Assembly (NCBI GenBank): GCA_964531325.1
Contig: CAZHCW010000020.1
Coordinates: 1-64,000, forward strand
From: UTCHB3 sp964531325
Lineage (GTDB): Bacteria; Bacteroidota; Ignavibacteria; Ignavibacteriales; Ignavibacteriaceae
Direction of reading: 5' to 3'
Length of the DNA: 64,000 nucleotides
The notes beneath the pieces are model-generated. The model was not told the DNA's origin. It did no database searches and saw nothing but the letters and a program-made list of their open reading frames with translations. The translations under genes were made by a program, and so were the position numbers. Numbering within the stretch: position 1 is the stretch's first letter; each line of letters opens with the position of its first letter. Below, piece by piece: positions 25,973-35,126 of the stretch.

Positions 25973-28099
25973 CTACTTTGTTACTGCGGGTGCAGCTTTG
26001 ATGTCTACACCTAATCGTTGCAAATATGCAATCATCGCGATCAATTCCTTGTCATGGTCGATTGCAGCACCATTTTTCTGCAGATCCTTTGCAATCTCTT
26101 TCGCCTGTGTCTCGAGGTTTTGCAATGCTGAAGATTCAAAACCTTCCGGATATGGAACACCAATTCGCCTTAAAGCGGTGATTTTATCCGCAGTCGAAGA
26201 GATATCAAGAACATTTGTTTCCAACCAGGGATATGGAGGCATTATTGATCCGGGTGACATTCTGGTTGGCTCTATCATGTGATGATAATGCCAGACATTA
26301 GGATATTTCCCACCTTCTCTGTGAAGATCAGGTCCTGTCCGTTTTGATCCCCAAAGGAATGGATGATCATAAACATACTCTCCTGCTTTTGAGTATTCAC
26401 CATATCTCTCAGTTTCCGACCTGAATGGCCTGATCATCTGGCTGTGACAATTGTTACAGCCCTCTCTTATGTAGAGGTCTCTTCCCTCAAGTTCCAAAGG
26501 AGTGTATGGTTTTACCGAGGCTATCGTTGGAACATTCGATTGAACAAGAAATGTAGGAACAAACTCGATAACTCCACCAATCAGGATTGCAATGGTTGCT
26601 AAAATCGTGAATTGGATTGGACGACTTTCGAGCCAGGTGTGAGCTTTTTTTCTGTCAAATTTTTCAGGCGTTTTTTCCAATGGTGCAGCTTCTGCTTCCT
26701 CGTTTGCCAGGAAACTTCCCTGCTTTGCAGTCTTATACAGATTGTAAACCATTACAAAAAGACTTGAAAAGAAAAGTAATCCACCAAATGAGCGGATGAT
26801 ATACATCGGGATTATTTGAATTGTGGTTTCAAGGAAAATCGGATATTGAAGTATTCCCTGCGGTGTAAATTGTTTCCACATCAATCCCTGTGTTAGAGCA
26901 CTCCAATACATGGAGGAAGCATAAAATACAATACCAAGAAAACCGAGCCAAAAATGATAATTTGCCAGTTTCTTTGAATAAAGTTCTGTTCTCCAAAGTC
27001 TTGGGATGAGATAATAAAGAATTCCAAATGTGAGGAATCCGTTCCAACCAAGGGCTCCGATGTGCACATGAGCAATGATCCAATCGGTGTAGTGCGCAAG
27101 TGCGTTCAGGTTCTTTAATGAAAGCATTGGACCTTCAAAAGTTGACATACCATATGCGGTAACTGCCACCACCATAAATTTAAGAACAGGGTCTTCCCTG
27201 ACCTTGTCCCATGCACCTCTTAATGTTAAGAGTCCGTTAATCATACCACCCCAGGAAGGAGCGATCAACATGATTGAAAAAACAGTTCCCAGTGATTGAG
27301 CCCAATCAGGAAGGGCACTATAGAGCAAGTGATGCGGACCTGCCCAAATGTACAGAAATATCAACGCCCAGAAGTGGATTATCGACAGCCTGTACGAGTA
27401 AACCGGTCGATTTGATGCTTTTGGCATAAAATAGTACATCAAACCAAGATATGGTGTAGTTAGAAAGAATGCTACAGCATTATGACCATACCACCATTGT
27501 ACAAGCGCATCCTGCACACCTGCATAGAGTGAATAACTCTTAAACAAGTTGACCGGAATTTCAAACGAGTTCACAATATGTAAAACGGCAACTGTTACAA
27601 ATGTTGCAATGTAAAACCAGATAGCCACATACATGTGTTTTTCACGCCTTTTAAGGATCGTACCAATCATATTGATACCAAAGACAACCCAAATGAGAGT
27701 TATGAGGATATCAATTGGCCATTCAAGTTCTGCATATTCTTTACTTGTGGTTATTCCAAGGAGGAGCGTGACCGCAGCAAGTACAATTATCAATTGCCAT
27801 CCCCAAAAATGGAGATAACTGAGAAAATCTTTGTACATCCGCGCTTTTAATAATCTTTGCATGGAATAATACACACCCATGAAGATGCCATTCCCAACAA
27901 AAGCAAAAATAACTGCGTTCGTGTGTAGTGGTCTTAATCTGCCAAATGTAAGATAAGGCAAATTAAAACTGAGGGACGGCAGATACAACTGGATTGCAAT
28001 AATTAATCCCACCAGCATGCCAACTATGCCCCATACGGCAGTTGCAATAGCAAAGTATTTTACGATCTTGTTATCGTAACTGAATTTTTCCACTTGCAT
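25973..28099 (-). CDS. ccoNO: fused cbb3 oxidase subunits I and II (CcoN-CcoO)
   Basis: The catalytic heme-copper subunit and the monoheme cytochrome subunit are one 708-residue chain. Residues about 1-470 are CcoN with 12 membrane helices; the histidines of heme and CuB sites appear in LHTNAVIFAFVGN, WWYGHNAVAFFLT, GPHHLLYSALPDW and DWIIAHVHIGALGWNG. After a linker (about 470-500), a new membrane anchor (IQFTILATIAILIGGVIEF) precedes the CcoO domain with the heme c motif CNNCHSQMIRPF and axial methionines near PGSIMPPYPWL. The enzyme reduces oxygen to water at low oxygen. N-O fusion is typical of Bacteroidota. The start overlaps the ccoS stop by one base. Confidence 0.95.
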   Translation of the reverse strand: MQVEKFSYDNKIVKYFAIATAVWGIVGMLVGLIIAIQLYLPSLSFNLPYLTFGRLRPLHTNAVIFAFVGNGIFMGVYYSMQRLLKARMYKDFLSYLHFWGWQLIIVLAAVTLLLGITTSKEYAELEWPIDILITLIWVVFGINMIGTILKRREKHMYVAIWFYIATFVTVAVLHIVNSFEIPVNLFKSYSLYAGVQDALVQWWYGHNAVAFFLTTPYLGLMYYFMPKASNRPVYSYRLSIIHFWALIFLYIWAGPHHLLYSALPDWAQSLGTVFSIMLIAPSWGGMINGLLTLRGAWDKVREDPVLKFMVVAVTAYGMSTFEGPMLSLKNLNALAHYTDWIIAHVHIGALGWNGFLTFGILYYLIPRLWRTELYSKKLANYHFWLGFLGIVFYASSMYWSALTQGLMWKQFTPQGILQYPIFLETTIQIIPMYIIRSFGGLLFFSSLFVMVYNLYKTAKQGSFLANEEAEAAPLEKTPEKFDRKKAHTWLESRPIQFTILATIAILIGGVIEFVPTFLVQSNVPTIASVKPYTPLELEGRDLYIREGCNNCHSQMIRPFRSETERYGEYSKAGEYVYDHPFLWGSKRTGPDLHREGGKYPNVWHYHHMIEPTRMSPGSIMPPYPWLETNVLDISSTADKITALRRIGVPYPEGFESSALQNLETQAKEIAKDLQKNGAAIDHDKELIAMIAYLQRLGVDIKAAPAVTK

Positions 28100-28305
28100 T
28101 AATTGAGCTCCTTTTTCTCCTGTTCGTTTGAAAGTGAAGAATCATTTTGTTTTTTCGAAACCTTGAGTTCATCGTCGAATAACATTCTAACCGAAGGGGT
28201 GTAGCGGTCATCCATTTGTCCCGATTTCACCGCCCACAAAAATGCGATCAGAAATCCGGTTGCAACCACAAGACTTGCCCCGATTAAAATATAAATAGCA
28301 CTCAT
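28099..28305 (-). CDS. ccoS: cbb3 oxidase maturation protein CcoS
   Basis: A 68-residue protein with one N-terminal membrane helix (YILIGASLVVATGFLIAFLWAV) followed by KSGQMDDRYTPSVRMLFDDE, the family hallmark (FLWAxxSGQ..D...P..R.L.DD). CcoS is needed for incorporation of heme and CuB into the oxidase. The C-terminal 20 residues are Ser/Glu/Lys rich. It overlaps ccoI by 4 bases and ccoNO by one, so translation is probably coupled. Confidence 0.93.
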   Translation of the reverse strand: MSAIYILIGASLVVATGFLIAFLWAVKSGQMDDRYTPSVRMLFDDELKVSKKQNDSSLSNEQEKKELN

Positions 28306-30725
28306 ATTTTTAATTTGTGTTTTTTTGCTGTGTAAAAAGTGCCCATTGTAGTGAAAATCACTACTGAAATCGAGCTGAGAGGCATTAATATTGCTGCAAA
28401 AAGAGGAGATAAATTACCACTAAGTGCAACAGTTATTCCTGCCAGGTTATAAATTGTTGATATTATAAAACTCCATTTCACTACATTCATAGTAGAGACG
28501 GCCTGCTTGATAAACCCCGGTAGAAGTTTTAATGAACTTCCATGAAGCAGAGCATCACTTGCGGGTGTAAAATTCATCAGATCATCTGAAAGTGAGATTC
28601 CCACATCTGCCCTGCTTAAAGCAGCAGCATCGTTAAGACCATCCCCAATCATTAAAACCTTTCTACGGAGTTTATGCATTTCCTCAACAAATTCCATTTT
28701 CTCCGATGGCGATTGATTAAATCTTATTCTGTTTGGGTCGATCAGTTTGGAAAGATTTTCCATTTCACTGTCGTTATCCCCCGATAAGATATAAACTTCT
28801 TTTTTTGTCGAAGTTTCTTTGATAATCTCTTCAATACCTTCTCTATATTTGTTTTTTACCCTGAAAGACCCTTTAAATATTGAATCTATGGATATAAAAA
28901 CTTTACTTCCCCAAGTTGTCTCATTTTTTTGCTGTTTTTCCCTCTCAAAACTACCGACAATTGAACTGGAACCAAAAAGGACTTCACTTCCCGCAACCAG
29001 TGCTCTCCCACCGGTTCCGGATTCCTCATTGAAAGAATCCACTTTAAGTTCTTCACTCTTGGAGAGATAACGATAAATAATTTTGCTTAAGGGGTGAAGT
29101 GAGTTTTTTACGGCCGATTTAATGAGCGTACTCTCATGTTCGGTCAGTTCTGTACCCTCAAAAATTATGCCAATTTCCCGATTTTCTGTCAGTGTCCCCG
29201 TTTTATCAAAAACTACAGAATTGACATGGCTCAAGTCTTCTATAACATTGATATTTTTTATATAAAAATTGTTTCTCCCGAAGAGTCTTAGTGTGTTTCC
29301 AAGGGCAAAAGGGGCAGAAAGTGCTAATGCACATGGACATGCCACAATTAAAACAGCAGTAACAACAGAAACCACATTATACATCCCCGACTCCCACCAG
29401 ATGATCACGGCACTCAAGGCAATGAGCAAAATTGCCAGTGTAAAGTATTTACTTACTAAATTTGAAAATTTGGTGAGTCTGTTTTCTCGATTCTTAGAAA
29501 CTATGAAATCGTTCCAAAGTCTGGTGAGATAACTTTGAGAGACCTCTTTGATGATCTCAAGTTCTATCAATCCTCCAATTTGTTTGCCCCCCGCAAATAC
29601 TTTTTCACCTTTGGATTTGAATTGTGGTAAACTCTCACCGGTTACAAAACTGTAATCAACATTTGCCTGTCCATCTATCAATATTGAATCAGCAGGAATT
29701 ATCTCGTTGTTCCTTATCAGAATTCGATCTTTAACTGCAATTTTTGAAAGCGGTATTATTTGCTCTTCACCATTTTTAAGTTTTTTGGTTATTGATATCG
29801 GAAAATAAGATTTATAATTCCTCTCGAAATTGAAATATTCGTATGTTTTATTCTGAAATACTTTACCCAATAAAAGAAAAAATATCAGACCAGCAAACGA
29901 GTCCATATATCCCGGTCCACTTCCGCTCACAATTTCAAATATGCTTCTTCCCCAGAGAGCAAGAATACCCAGTGAAAGTGGAAAATCAATATTGATAAAC
30001 TTCTGCTTTAACCCTTTCCAGGCAGAAACAAAATAGTCGGAGCTGCAATAAAAAAGGACCGGAAGAGAAAGAAGGATCATAATTAATTGAAAAAAGATTC
30101 CGAATGACTCAACACTGTCTTTCACTGAGAGATATTCAGGAAAACTTAACATCATAATATTGCCAAATGCGAACCCGGCAATTCCAACTTTTATGTAGAG
30201 GGCTTTATTGAATGATTTGGTATCTTTTTTTTCAAGTTCATCGAGGCTTAAGCGTGGTTCGTAACCAACTAGATCAAGAACTGATACAATTTCGCTTATC
30301 TTGATGGAAGAGTTGGCTTTAATGAAAACTTTTTTTGCGGGGAAATCGACTCGAGATTCAATAATTCGGGAATCAACTTTATATAGATTTTCAAGCAACC
30401 AGATACATGAACTGCAGTGTATTTCAGGAATGAAAAAGGAAATTTTATAAAGCTGGTCGTTTTTAAATTCGACCAGCTTTTCAGAAATATCGGGATCGTC
30501 GAGGTAATCGTATCTTTTACCGGAAGATTTTGTCCTTTTTGTTACACCCGGCGTGGTGTTGAGATCGTAGTATGTACATAAATTATTCTCGTTAAGAACT
30601 TCATATACAAGTTTACAACCCTCACAACAAAATATTTTGTCTTCCTTAGCGATTGAGCTGTCGCTACACACTTCGCCACAATGGAAACAAATCAGCTTTT
30701 CTTCAACATCGACTAATTCGGGCAT
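28302..30725 (-). CDS. ccoI: copper-translocating P-type ATPase CcoI/FixI
   Basis: An 807-residue P1B-type ATPase exporting Cu(I) for loading cbb3 oxidase. The N-terminus has a cysteine-rich metal ribbon (CFHCGEVC at 14-21, CCEGCK near 35), then a heavy-metal domain with EIHCSSCIWLLENL (CxxC). Eight membrane segments carry the CPC motif (VACPCALALSAP). Cytosolic motifs are TGES, DKTGTLTEN (phosphorylated Asp), HP-type SLHPLSK, GDNDSEM and GDGLNDAAAL. The extended Cys-rich N-terminus distinguishes FixI/CcoI from CopA. It is the first gene of the cco operon, with an FNR-like box about 50 bases upstream. Confidence 0.94.
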   Translation of the reverse strand: MPELVDVEEKLICFHCGEVCSDSSIAKEDKIFCCEGCKLVYEVLNENNLCTYYDLNTTPGVTKRTKSSGKRYDYLDDPDISEKLVEFKNDQLYKISFFIPEIHCSSCIWLLENLYKVDSRIIESRVDFPAKKVFIKANSSIKISEIVSVLDLVGYEPRLSLDELEKKDTKSFNKALYIKVGIAGFAFGNIMMLSFPEYLSVKDSVESFGIFFQLIMILLSLPVLFYCSSDYFVSAWKGLKQKFINIDFPLSLGILALWGRSIFEIVSGSGPGYMDSFAGLIFFLLLGKVFQNKTYEYFNFERNYKSYFPISITKKLKNGEEQIIPLSKIAVKDRILIRNNEIIPADSILIDGQANVDYSFVTGESLPQFKSKGEKVFAGGKQIGGLIELEIIKEVSQSYLTRLWNDFIVSKNRENRLTKFSNLVSKYFTLAILLIALSAVIIWWESGMYNVVSVVTAVLIVACPCALALSAPFALGNTLRLFGRNNFYIKNINVIEDLSHVNSVVFDKTGTLTENREIGIIFEGTELTEHESTLIKSAVKNSLHPLSKIIYRYLSKSEELKVDSFNEESGTGGRALVAGSEVLFGSSSIVGSFEREKQQKNETTWGSKVFISIDSIFKGSFRVKNKYREGIEEIIKETSTKKEVYILSGDNDSEMENLSKLIDPNRIRFNQSPSEKMEFVEEMHKLRRKVLMIGDGLNDAAALSRADVGISLSDDLMNFTPASDALLHGSSLKLLPGFIKQAVSTMNVVKWSFIISTIYNLAGITVALSGNLSPLFAAILMPLSSISVVIFTTMGTFYTAKKHKLKI

Positions 30726-30775
30726 CGGCTAAAATTACTTCAATAAAAAAGATGTAAAAAAAATAAAATTGTATT

Positions 30776-30789
30776 TTAATTATAATCAA
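30776..30789 (-). promoter_or_regulatory. FNR/CRP-family operator upstream of the cco operon
   Basis: Read on the minus strand the site is TTGAT-TATA-ATTAA, one mismatch from the FNR consensus TTGAT-N4-ATCAA. It is centred about 57 bases before the ccoI ATG. A TACATC sequence (minus strand, 30751-30756) could be a -10 element, which would put the box near -39 to -41, the class II position. This would link the high-affinity oxidase to an oxygen-sensing CRP/FNR regulator. The match is by eye and the region is AT-rich, so chance is possible. Confidence 0.5.
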
Positions 30790-30821
30790 TTTTTATCTTA
30801 TTTCAGCCTCTTTTGTCTGAT

Positions 30822-32540
30822 TTACTTTCCCGACCTGTCATGATAGTGTGTATGAAGCAGAGTATGTGCAGTGTGGCTTCCCGGCTCCTTAAGAAACTCT
30901 TTGTAAAGAGTTTTTATAGCCTCATTGTCATGAGAACGCCTTGTAACACTTTTCTTATCGATTTCATAAAGCGCTTTTACGCGTTTCATAACATTATCCA
31001 GGTTTTGATGGATTGGTTGTCCACCACCGTTTATACATCCGCCGGGACAAGCCATCACTTCAATAAAGTGATAAGGCGATGTGCCTGCGTTTATCTCATC
31101 AATAAGAGGTCTTACATTGCCTATCCCATTTACAACGGCAACTTTTACTTCAAGGTCACCCATGGTGAGGGTGGCAGATTTTACACCTTCCATACCACGA
31201 ATCTGGTCAACTTCTACATTATCCAGGTTTTCACCGGTAATGTTATAATAGGCCGTTCTGATTGCAGCTTCCATAACACCACCGCTGGTACCAAAGATTG
31301 CTGCAGCTCCTGTTGACTCACCAAGAGGATTATCAAATTCTTCATCTGGAAGATCGGAAAAATCGATACCTGCCATATTGAAGAACCTGACGAGTTCTCT
31401 TGTTGTAAGAACAGAATCAACATCATGAAGTGCGTCATGTCCCAATTCAGGTCTTTCAGACTCAAATTTTTTGACTGTGCAAGGCATAATCGAGACAACA
31501 AATATATCTTTTGGATCAAGCCCCATCTTCTTGGCAAAATAGCTTTTGAGAATGGCACCTTCCATTTCATGTGGTGATTTACAGGAGGAAAGATTTGGGA
31601 TAATTTCGGGATAGTTCATCTCCGCAAATTTTACCCAACCCGGGCAGCAACTTGTAAACATTGGCAAAGGCTGTTTATTAACAACTCTCTGTACGAGTTC
31701 ATTTGCTTCCTCTATGATTGTAAGATCGGCAGCAAAGTTTGTATCGAACACCTTCTTAAAGCCAAGCCTTCTGAGACCACTTACAAGTTTTCCGGTTACA
31801 TCTGAACCCGCCGGCATTTTGAACTCTTCACCGAGCGTTGCTCTTACTGCAGGTGCAATCTGAGCGATCACATATTTGTTTTTGTTACCGAGAGCAGTTG
31901 ATACAATTTTGGTTGAAGGTCTTTCTCTTAATGCAGCCGTTGGACATGCCAGAATACACTGACCACAAAGGATACAATCACTTACATTTAATCCTTTGTT
32001 ATAAGGTGTTGTTACGATACTTGCGAACCCACGACCTGAGAAATCGATCGCACCGATCTTCTGTATCTCGTTACAAACTCTGACGCATCTTCCGCACAGG
32101 ATACACTTCGCAGGATCGCGTTCCAGAGATGGACTCGAGATATCCACTACATGTTTCCTCTTCTCGCCGGGGAATCTGTGTTCTCTTACTGCATACCTCT
32201 CTGCGAGATCCTGAAGTTCACAGTTTTTGTTGCGAACACAAATCAGGCAGTCTTGTGGATGATTCTCAACAAGAAGTTCAACTATAGTTTTTCTGGCTCT
32301 TCTTACCCTGGGTGAGTTGGTCTCTACAACCATTCCCTCTGCTACAGGAAATGCACAGGAAGGAAGAAGATTTCTTTGTCCTGTTACTTCCACAACACAC
32401 ATTCTGCACGCACCTGTTGGAAACAGATTTTTCATGTAACAGAGTGTTGGCACCGTGATCCCGACGGATTTTGCCGCTTCGAGAATCGACATTCCCTCTT
32501 CAGCTTTTACTTTAAGATTATTTATTGTTAGTTCTACCAT
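30822..32540 (-). CDS. hydA: [FeFe]-hydrogenase catalytic subunit HydA (bifurcating type)
   Basis: The hydrogen-activating subunit of a trimeric NAD/ferredoxin hydrogenase. The ATG at 32540 is chosen because GGAG lies 7 bases upstream; a GTG at 32552 abuts the hydB stop. Domains in order: 2Fe-2S ferredoxin (cysteines about 30-65), the His-Cys3 cluster HPQDCLICVRNKNC, two 4Fe-4S (CILCGRCVRVC, CILCGQCILAC), then the H-cluster motifs TSCCPGWVKFAE (L1), MPCTVKKFESERPE (L2) and EVMACPGGCINGGGQP (L3), and the small-subunit-like tail ending in AHTLLHTHYHDR. All H-cluster cysteines are present. HydE, HydF and HydG maturases are not in the window. Confidence 0.95.
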   Translation of the reverse strand: MVELTINNLKVKAEEGMSILEAAKSVGITVPTLCYMKNLFPTGACRMCVVEVTGQRNLLPSCAFPVAEGMVVETNSPRVRRARKTIVELLVENHPQDCLICVRNKNCELQDLAERYAVREHRFPGEKRKHVVDISSPSLERDPAKCILCGRCVRVCNEIQKIGAIDFSGRGFASIVTTPYNKGLNVSDCILCGQCILACPTAALRERPSTKIVSTALGNKNKYVIAQIAPAVRATLGEEFKMPAGSDVTGKLVSGLRRLGFKKVFDTNFAADLTIIEEANELVQRVVNKQPLPMFTSCCPGWVKFAEMNYPEIIPNLSSCKSPHEMEGAILKSYFAKKMGLDPKDIFVVSIMPCTVKKFESERPELGHDALHDVDSVLTTRELVRFFNMAGIDFSDLPDEEFDNPLGESTGAAAIFGTSGGVMEAAIRTAYYNITGENLDNVEVDQIRGMEGVKSATLTMGDLEVKVAVVNGIGNVRPLIDEINAGTSPYHFIEVMACPGGCINGGGQPIHQNLDNVMKRVKALYEIDKKSVTRRSHDNEAIKTLYKEFLKEPGSHTAHTLLHTHYHDRSGK

Positions 32541-32552
32541 TTTAATCTCCAC

Positions 32553-34538
32553 TCAGTTTACATTAATTGCACAGAATCTGCAGGTTTCAAGACACATTCC
32601 ACATTGGATACATTTGTCCTGCAGTATGTAGTGTGCTTCACCTTTTTGTCCAATGATTGCTTCAGTGCCGCATTTTCTCTTACAGAGACCACAGCCGGAG
32701 CAAAGTGTTGTATCAATGGTGAATGTTAGTAGTTCTTTACATACTCCTGAACGACATCTTCTTTCGAAGAGGTGTTCTTCATATTCATCTTTGAAATATT
32801 GAAGACCTGAAAGCACCGGATTTGGCGCAGATTGACCCAGCCCGCAAAGAGAAGTGTCTCTGATAACATCTGCAAGTCTTTTTAATGCAATAATTCCTTT
32901 AAACCTCTGAAGCTGGTCATATTTATCGTTACCTTCCTTGTAGGCCACCGGGATTCTTTCGATAATCTCAAGCATCCTTTTGGTTCCCTCACGACATGGG
33001 ACACATTTTCCACACGATTCGCTCTGTATAAAATTCAAGAAAAATCTTGCGATATCAACCATACAGGTGTCTTCATCCATAACTACAAATCCGCCTGATC
33101 CCATCATGGCACCAACCTCTTTCAGTGATTCGTAGTCAACCTGGGTTTTTATAACACTCATTGGTAAACAACCACCGGAAGGACCGCCAATCTGTACCGC
33201 TTTGAATTTTTTATTGAATGGTATTCCTCCACCGATGTTAAAAACAACTTCTTCGAGTGTGATACCCATCGGTATCTCAACAAGACCGGTATTCACAATT
33301 TTACCTGAAAGAGCAAAAACTTTTGTGCCTTTGCTTTTTTCAGTACCTACACTCGCAAACCATTCAGCACCTTTACTAATGATTGAAGTGATGTTCGAGA
33401 GAGTCTCAACATTGTTTATAACTGTCGGTTTACCCCAAAGCCCCGAAACCGCCGGAAATGGTGGTCTTGGTTTTGGCATTCCTCTTTTACCTTCAATTGA
33501 AGCAATAAGCGCAGTTTCTTCACCACAAACAAACGCACCGGCACCTTTTTTGATTTTAAGTCTAAAATTAAACTTGCTGTTTAAGATGTTGTCGCCCAAT
33601 AATCCATATCTTTCACATTCGAGAATGCAATGTGTCAGTCTGGAGATTGCAAGCGGGTACTCAGCTCTACAGTAGATATAACCAAAACTGGCACCAATGG
33701 CATAGGCTGCAACGATCATACCTTCAATTAATTTGTAGGGATCGCTTTCAAGAACTGATCTGTCCATAAATGCACCGGGATCACCCTCGTCTGCATTACA
33801 AATTAGATACTTGGTTTCAGATTTCTGTTTAAGAGCAAATTCCCACTTTTTGCCCGTTGGGAATCCGGCTCCGCCTCTACCTCTAAGACCTGAATCAAGA
33901 ATTTCTTTTACAACACCTTCAGGTGGCATCAACTTTAACGCCTTGGTTATCGCTTTAAATCCACCTGATGCAATATATGTATCAATTGAATCAGGATTTA
34001 TGACGCCACAGTTTTCAAGAACAATTTTCTTTTGATGTTTGAAAAATGGATTATCATGAATTGAGGAACAAACTTCCGATCTTCTTACATGACTTCCGAG
34101 GAGGTTCTCCTGAAGGACGCCACCTTCTACGATAGTTGTCTGGATCAGTTTTGGCACAAGTTTTGGAGTCACTTCACTATAAGCAATTCGTTCACCATTG
34201 GGCATTTTAATGTCAACAATTGGTTCTTTCGCGCAATATCCGATACATCCAACTCTTACTATTCGGGCTTCAATGTTGTTTTTTGATAATTCTGATTTAA
34301 TCATCTCCTCAACTTTGGCAGCTCCGGCAGCAAGTCCACAGGTTCCGGCACCAATAAATATAACAGGAACATCGTGTTTTATAAAAAGAAGCTCATTGTT
34401 ATACTCTTTAACTTTATGTGTACATTCTTCACTGTGATGACACAAAGGTCCCTCAGTGCAACACTGAATAAAATGTGGACACTGATTATCAGGTGAATGC
34501 CAACATTCGCTACAACATTTCTCTATAAAACTTTTCAT
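32553..34538 (-). CDS. hydB: NuoF-like flavin/Fe-S subunit HydB of bifurcating hydrogenase
   Basis: A 661-residue NAD(H)-binding subunit. It begins with an unusual cysteine/histidine-rich segment (eight Cys and five His in residues 8-41), then a thioredoxin-like 2Fe-2S domain (about 55-125), the NuoF core with the FMN/NAD motif GLRGRGGAGFPTGKKW and NADEGDPGAFMDR, the SLBB domain and SCGKCVPCREGTKRM for the N3-type cluster, and a C-terminal double ferredoxin (CSGCGLCKRKC, CIQCGMCLETC). This is the HydB/HndC architecture that carries the bifurcating flavin. It overlaps hydC by 4 bases and is followed by hydA. Confidence 0.93.
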   Translation of the reverse strand: MKSFIEKCCSECWHSPDNQCPHFIQCCTEGPLCHHSEECTHKVKEYNNELLFIKHDVPVIFIGAGTCGLAAGAAKVEEMIKSELSKNNIEARIVRVGCIGYCAKEPIVDIKMPNGERIAYSEVTPKLVPKLIQTTIVEGGVLQENLLGSHVRRSEVCSSIHDNPFFKHQKKIVLENCGVINPDSIDTYIASGGFKAITKALKLMPPEGVVKEILDSGLRGRGGAGFPTGKKWEFALKQKSETKYLICNADEGDPGAFMDRSVLESDPYKLIEGMIVAAYAIGASFGYIYCRAEYPLAISRLTHCILECERYGLLGDNILNSKFNFRLKIKKGAGAFVCGEETALIASIEGKRGMPKPRPPFPAVSGLWGKPTVINNVETLSNITSIISKGAEWFASVGTEKSKGTKVFALSGKIVNTGLVEIPMGITLEEVVFNIGGGIPFNKKFKAVQIGGPSGGCLPMSVIKTQVDYESLKEVGAMMGSGGFVVMDEDTCMVDIARFFLNFIQSESCGKCVPCREGTKRMLEIIERIPVAYKEGNDKYDQLQRFKGIIALKRLADVIRDTSLCGLGQSAPNPVLSGLQYFKDEYEEHLFERRCRSGVCKELLTFTIDTTLCSGCGLCKRKCGTEAIIGQKGEAHYILQDKCIQCGMCLETCRFCAINVN

Positions 34539-35026
34539 TTTGTCACCTCCGGTGATTTGGCAGAAGTTGCCTTCGCAGGAGCGGCTTGATATTTTTTAAG
34601 TATTTTATCGATCTCTTTTACTGTAATTCTTCCGTAATAATCATCATTTATACATATAACCGGCGCGATTGAACAAGCACCGATGCAACTTACAACCTCA
34701 AGCGTAAAGTTTTTGTCTCTGCTGGTTTGTCCGGGTTTAAGATTTAAAGCTGACTCAAGTCCAAATAAAATATTGGCTGAGTTTTTAACATGGCATGCAG
34801 TTCCTCTACAAACTCTGATGATGTTTTTACCAAGCGGAGTCAAACGGAACTGGTTATAGAATGTAGCAACGCCGTAAATTGAGCTCAGGGGCATTCCAAT
34901 ATGTGCGGCTGCTTCCGTTAATACATCTTCGGGAAGATATCCAAATTCATCCTGAATATCCTGGAGAAGTGGTATTAAGATACTTCTGTCACCTTTTGGG
35001 TATTGTGCTATTGTTTGATTTGCCAT
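34535..35026 (-). CDS. hydC: NuoE-like 2Fe-2S subunit HydC
   Basis: A 163-residue thioredoxin-like ferredoxin of the NuoE/HndA family. Helical N-terminus with LLQDIQDEFGYLPEDVL, then GVATFYNQFRL, and the 2Fe-2S cysteines in CRGTACHVKN and CIGACSIAPV. The C-terminal tail is Ala/Lys rich. It is the first gene of hydC-hydB-hydA, the usual order of bifurcating hydrogenases, and passes electrons between the flavin and the Fe-S chain. An AAGGA sequence 6 bases before the ATG fits a ribosome binding site. Confidence 0.93.
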   Translation of the reverse strand: MANQTIAQYPKGDRSILIPLLQDIQDEFGYLPEDVLTEAAAHIGMPLSSIYGVATFYNQFRLTPLGKNIIRVCRGTACHVKNSANILFGLESALNLKPGQTSRDKNFTLEVVSCIGACSIAPVICINDDYYGRITVKEIDKILKKYQAAPAKATSAKSPEVTK

Positions 35027-35085
35027 TCCAAATTCCTTAATGAATACAGCAATAAATAAGCAAAAATCATACCAAATTAATTTAG

Positions 35086-35097
35086 GTCATAAATGAC
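35086..35097. promoter_or_regulatory. inverted repeat, possible operator
   Basis: GTCAT-AA-ATGAC is a perfect 5-2-5 palindrome, about 60 bases before the hydC ATG and 14 bases upstream of the sigma-54 element. It extends by an A-T and a G-T pair on each side. Position suggests a regulator site for hyd or for the opposite transcript; no known consensus is matched. Confidence 0.35.
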
Positions 35098-35110
35098 TTC
35101 CTATTCACAT

Positions 35111-35126
35111 TGGCACGCTTATTGCA
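35111..35126 (+). promoter_or_regulatory. sigma-54 (RpoN) -24/-12 promoter element
   Basis: TGGCACG (35111-35117), four bases, then TTGCA (35122-35126), with exactly 10 bases between the GG and GC, an essentially perfect RpoN consensus. It reads on the plus strand, so transcription would start near 35137 and run toward the HtrA gene at 35437, leaving a leader of about 300 bases. An enhancer-binding regulator would be required; none is encoded nearby. Confidence 0.75.

Noticed and set aside
30813..31316. A 167-codon open frame on the plus strand, opposite hydA
   Set aside because: It lies fully antisense to the hydrogenase catalytic domain whose motifs are intact, has no ribosome site, and its translation shows no recognisable domain.
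33202..33675. A 157-codon open frame on the plus strand, opposite hydB
   Set aside because: It is a mirror of the conserved NuoF domain and reflects codon composition of the real gene.
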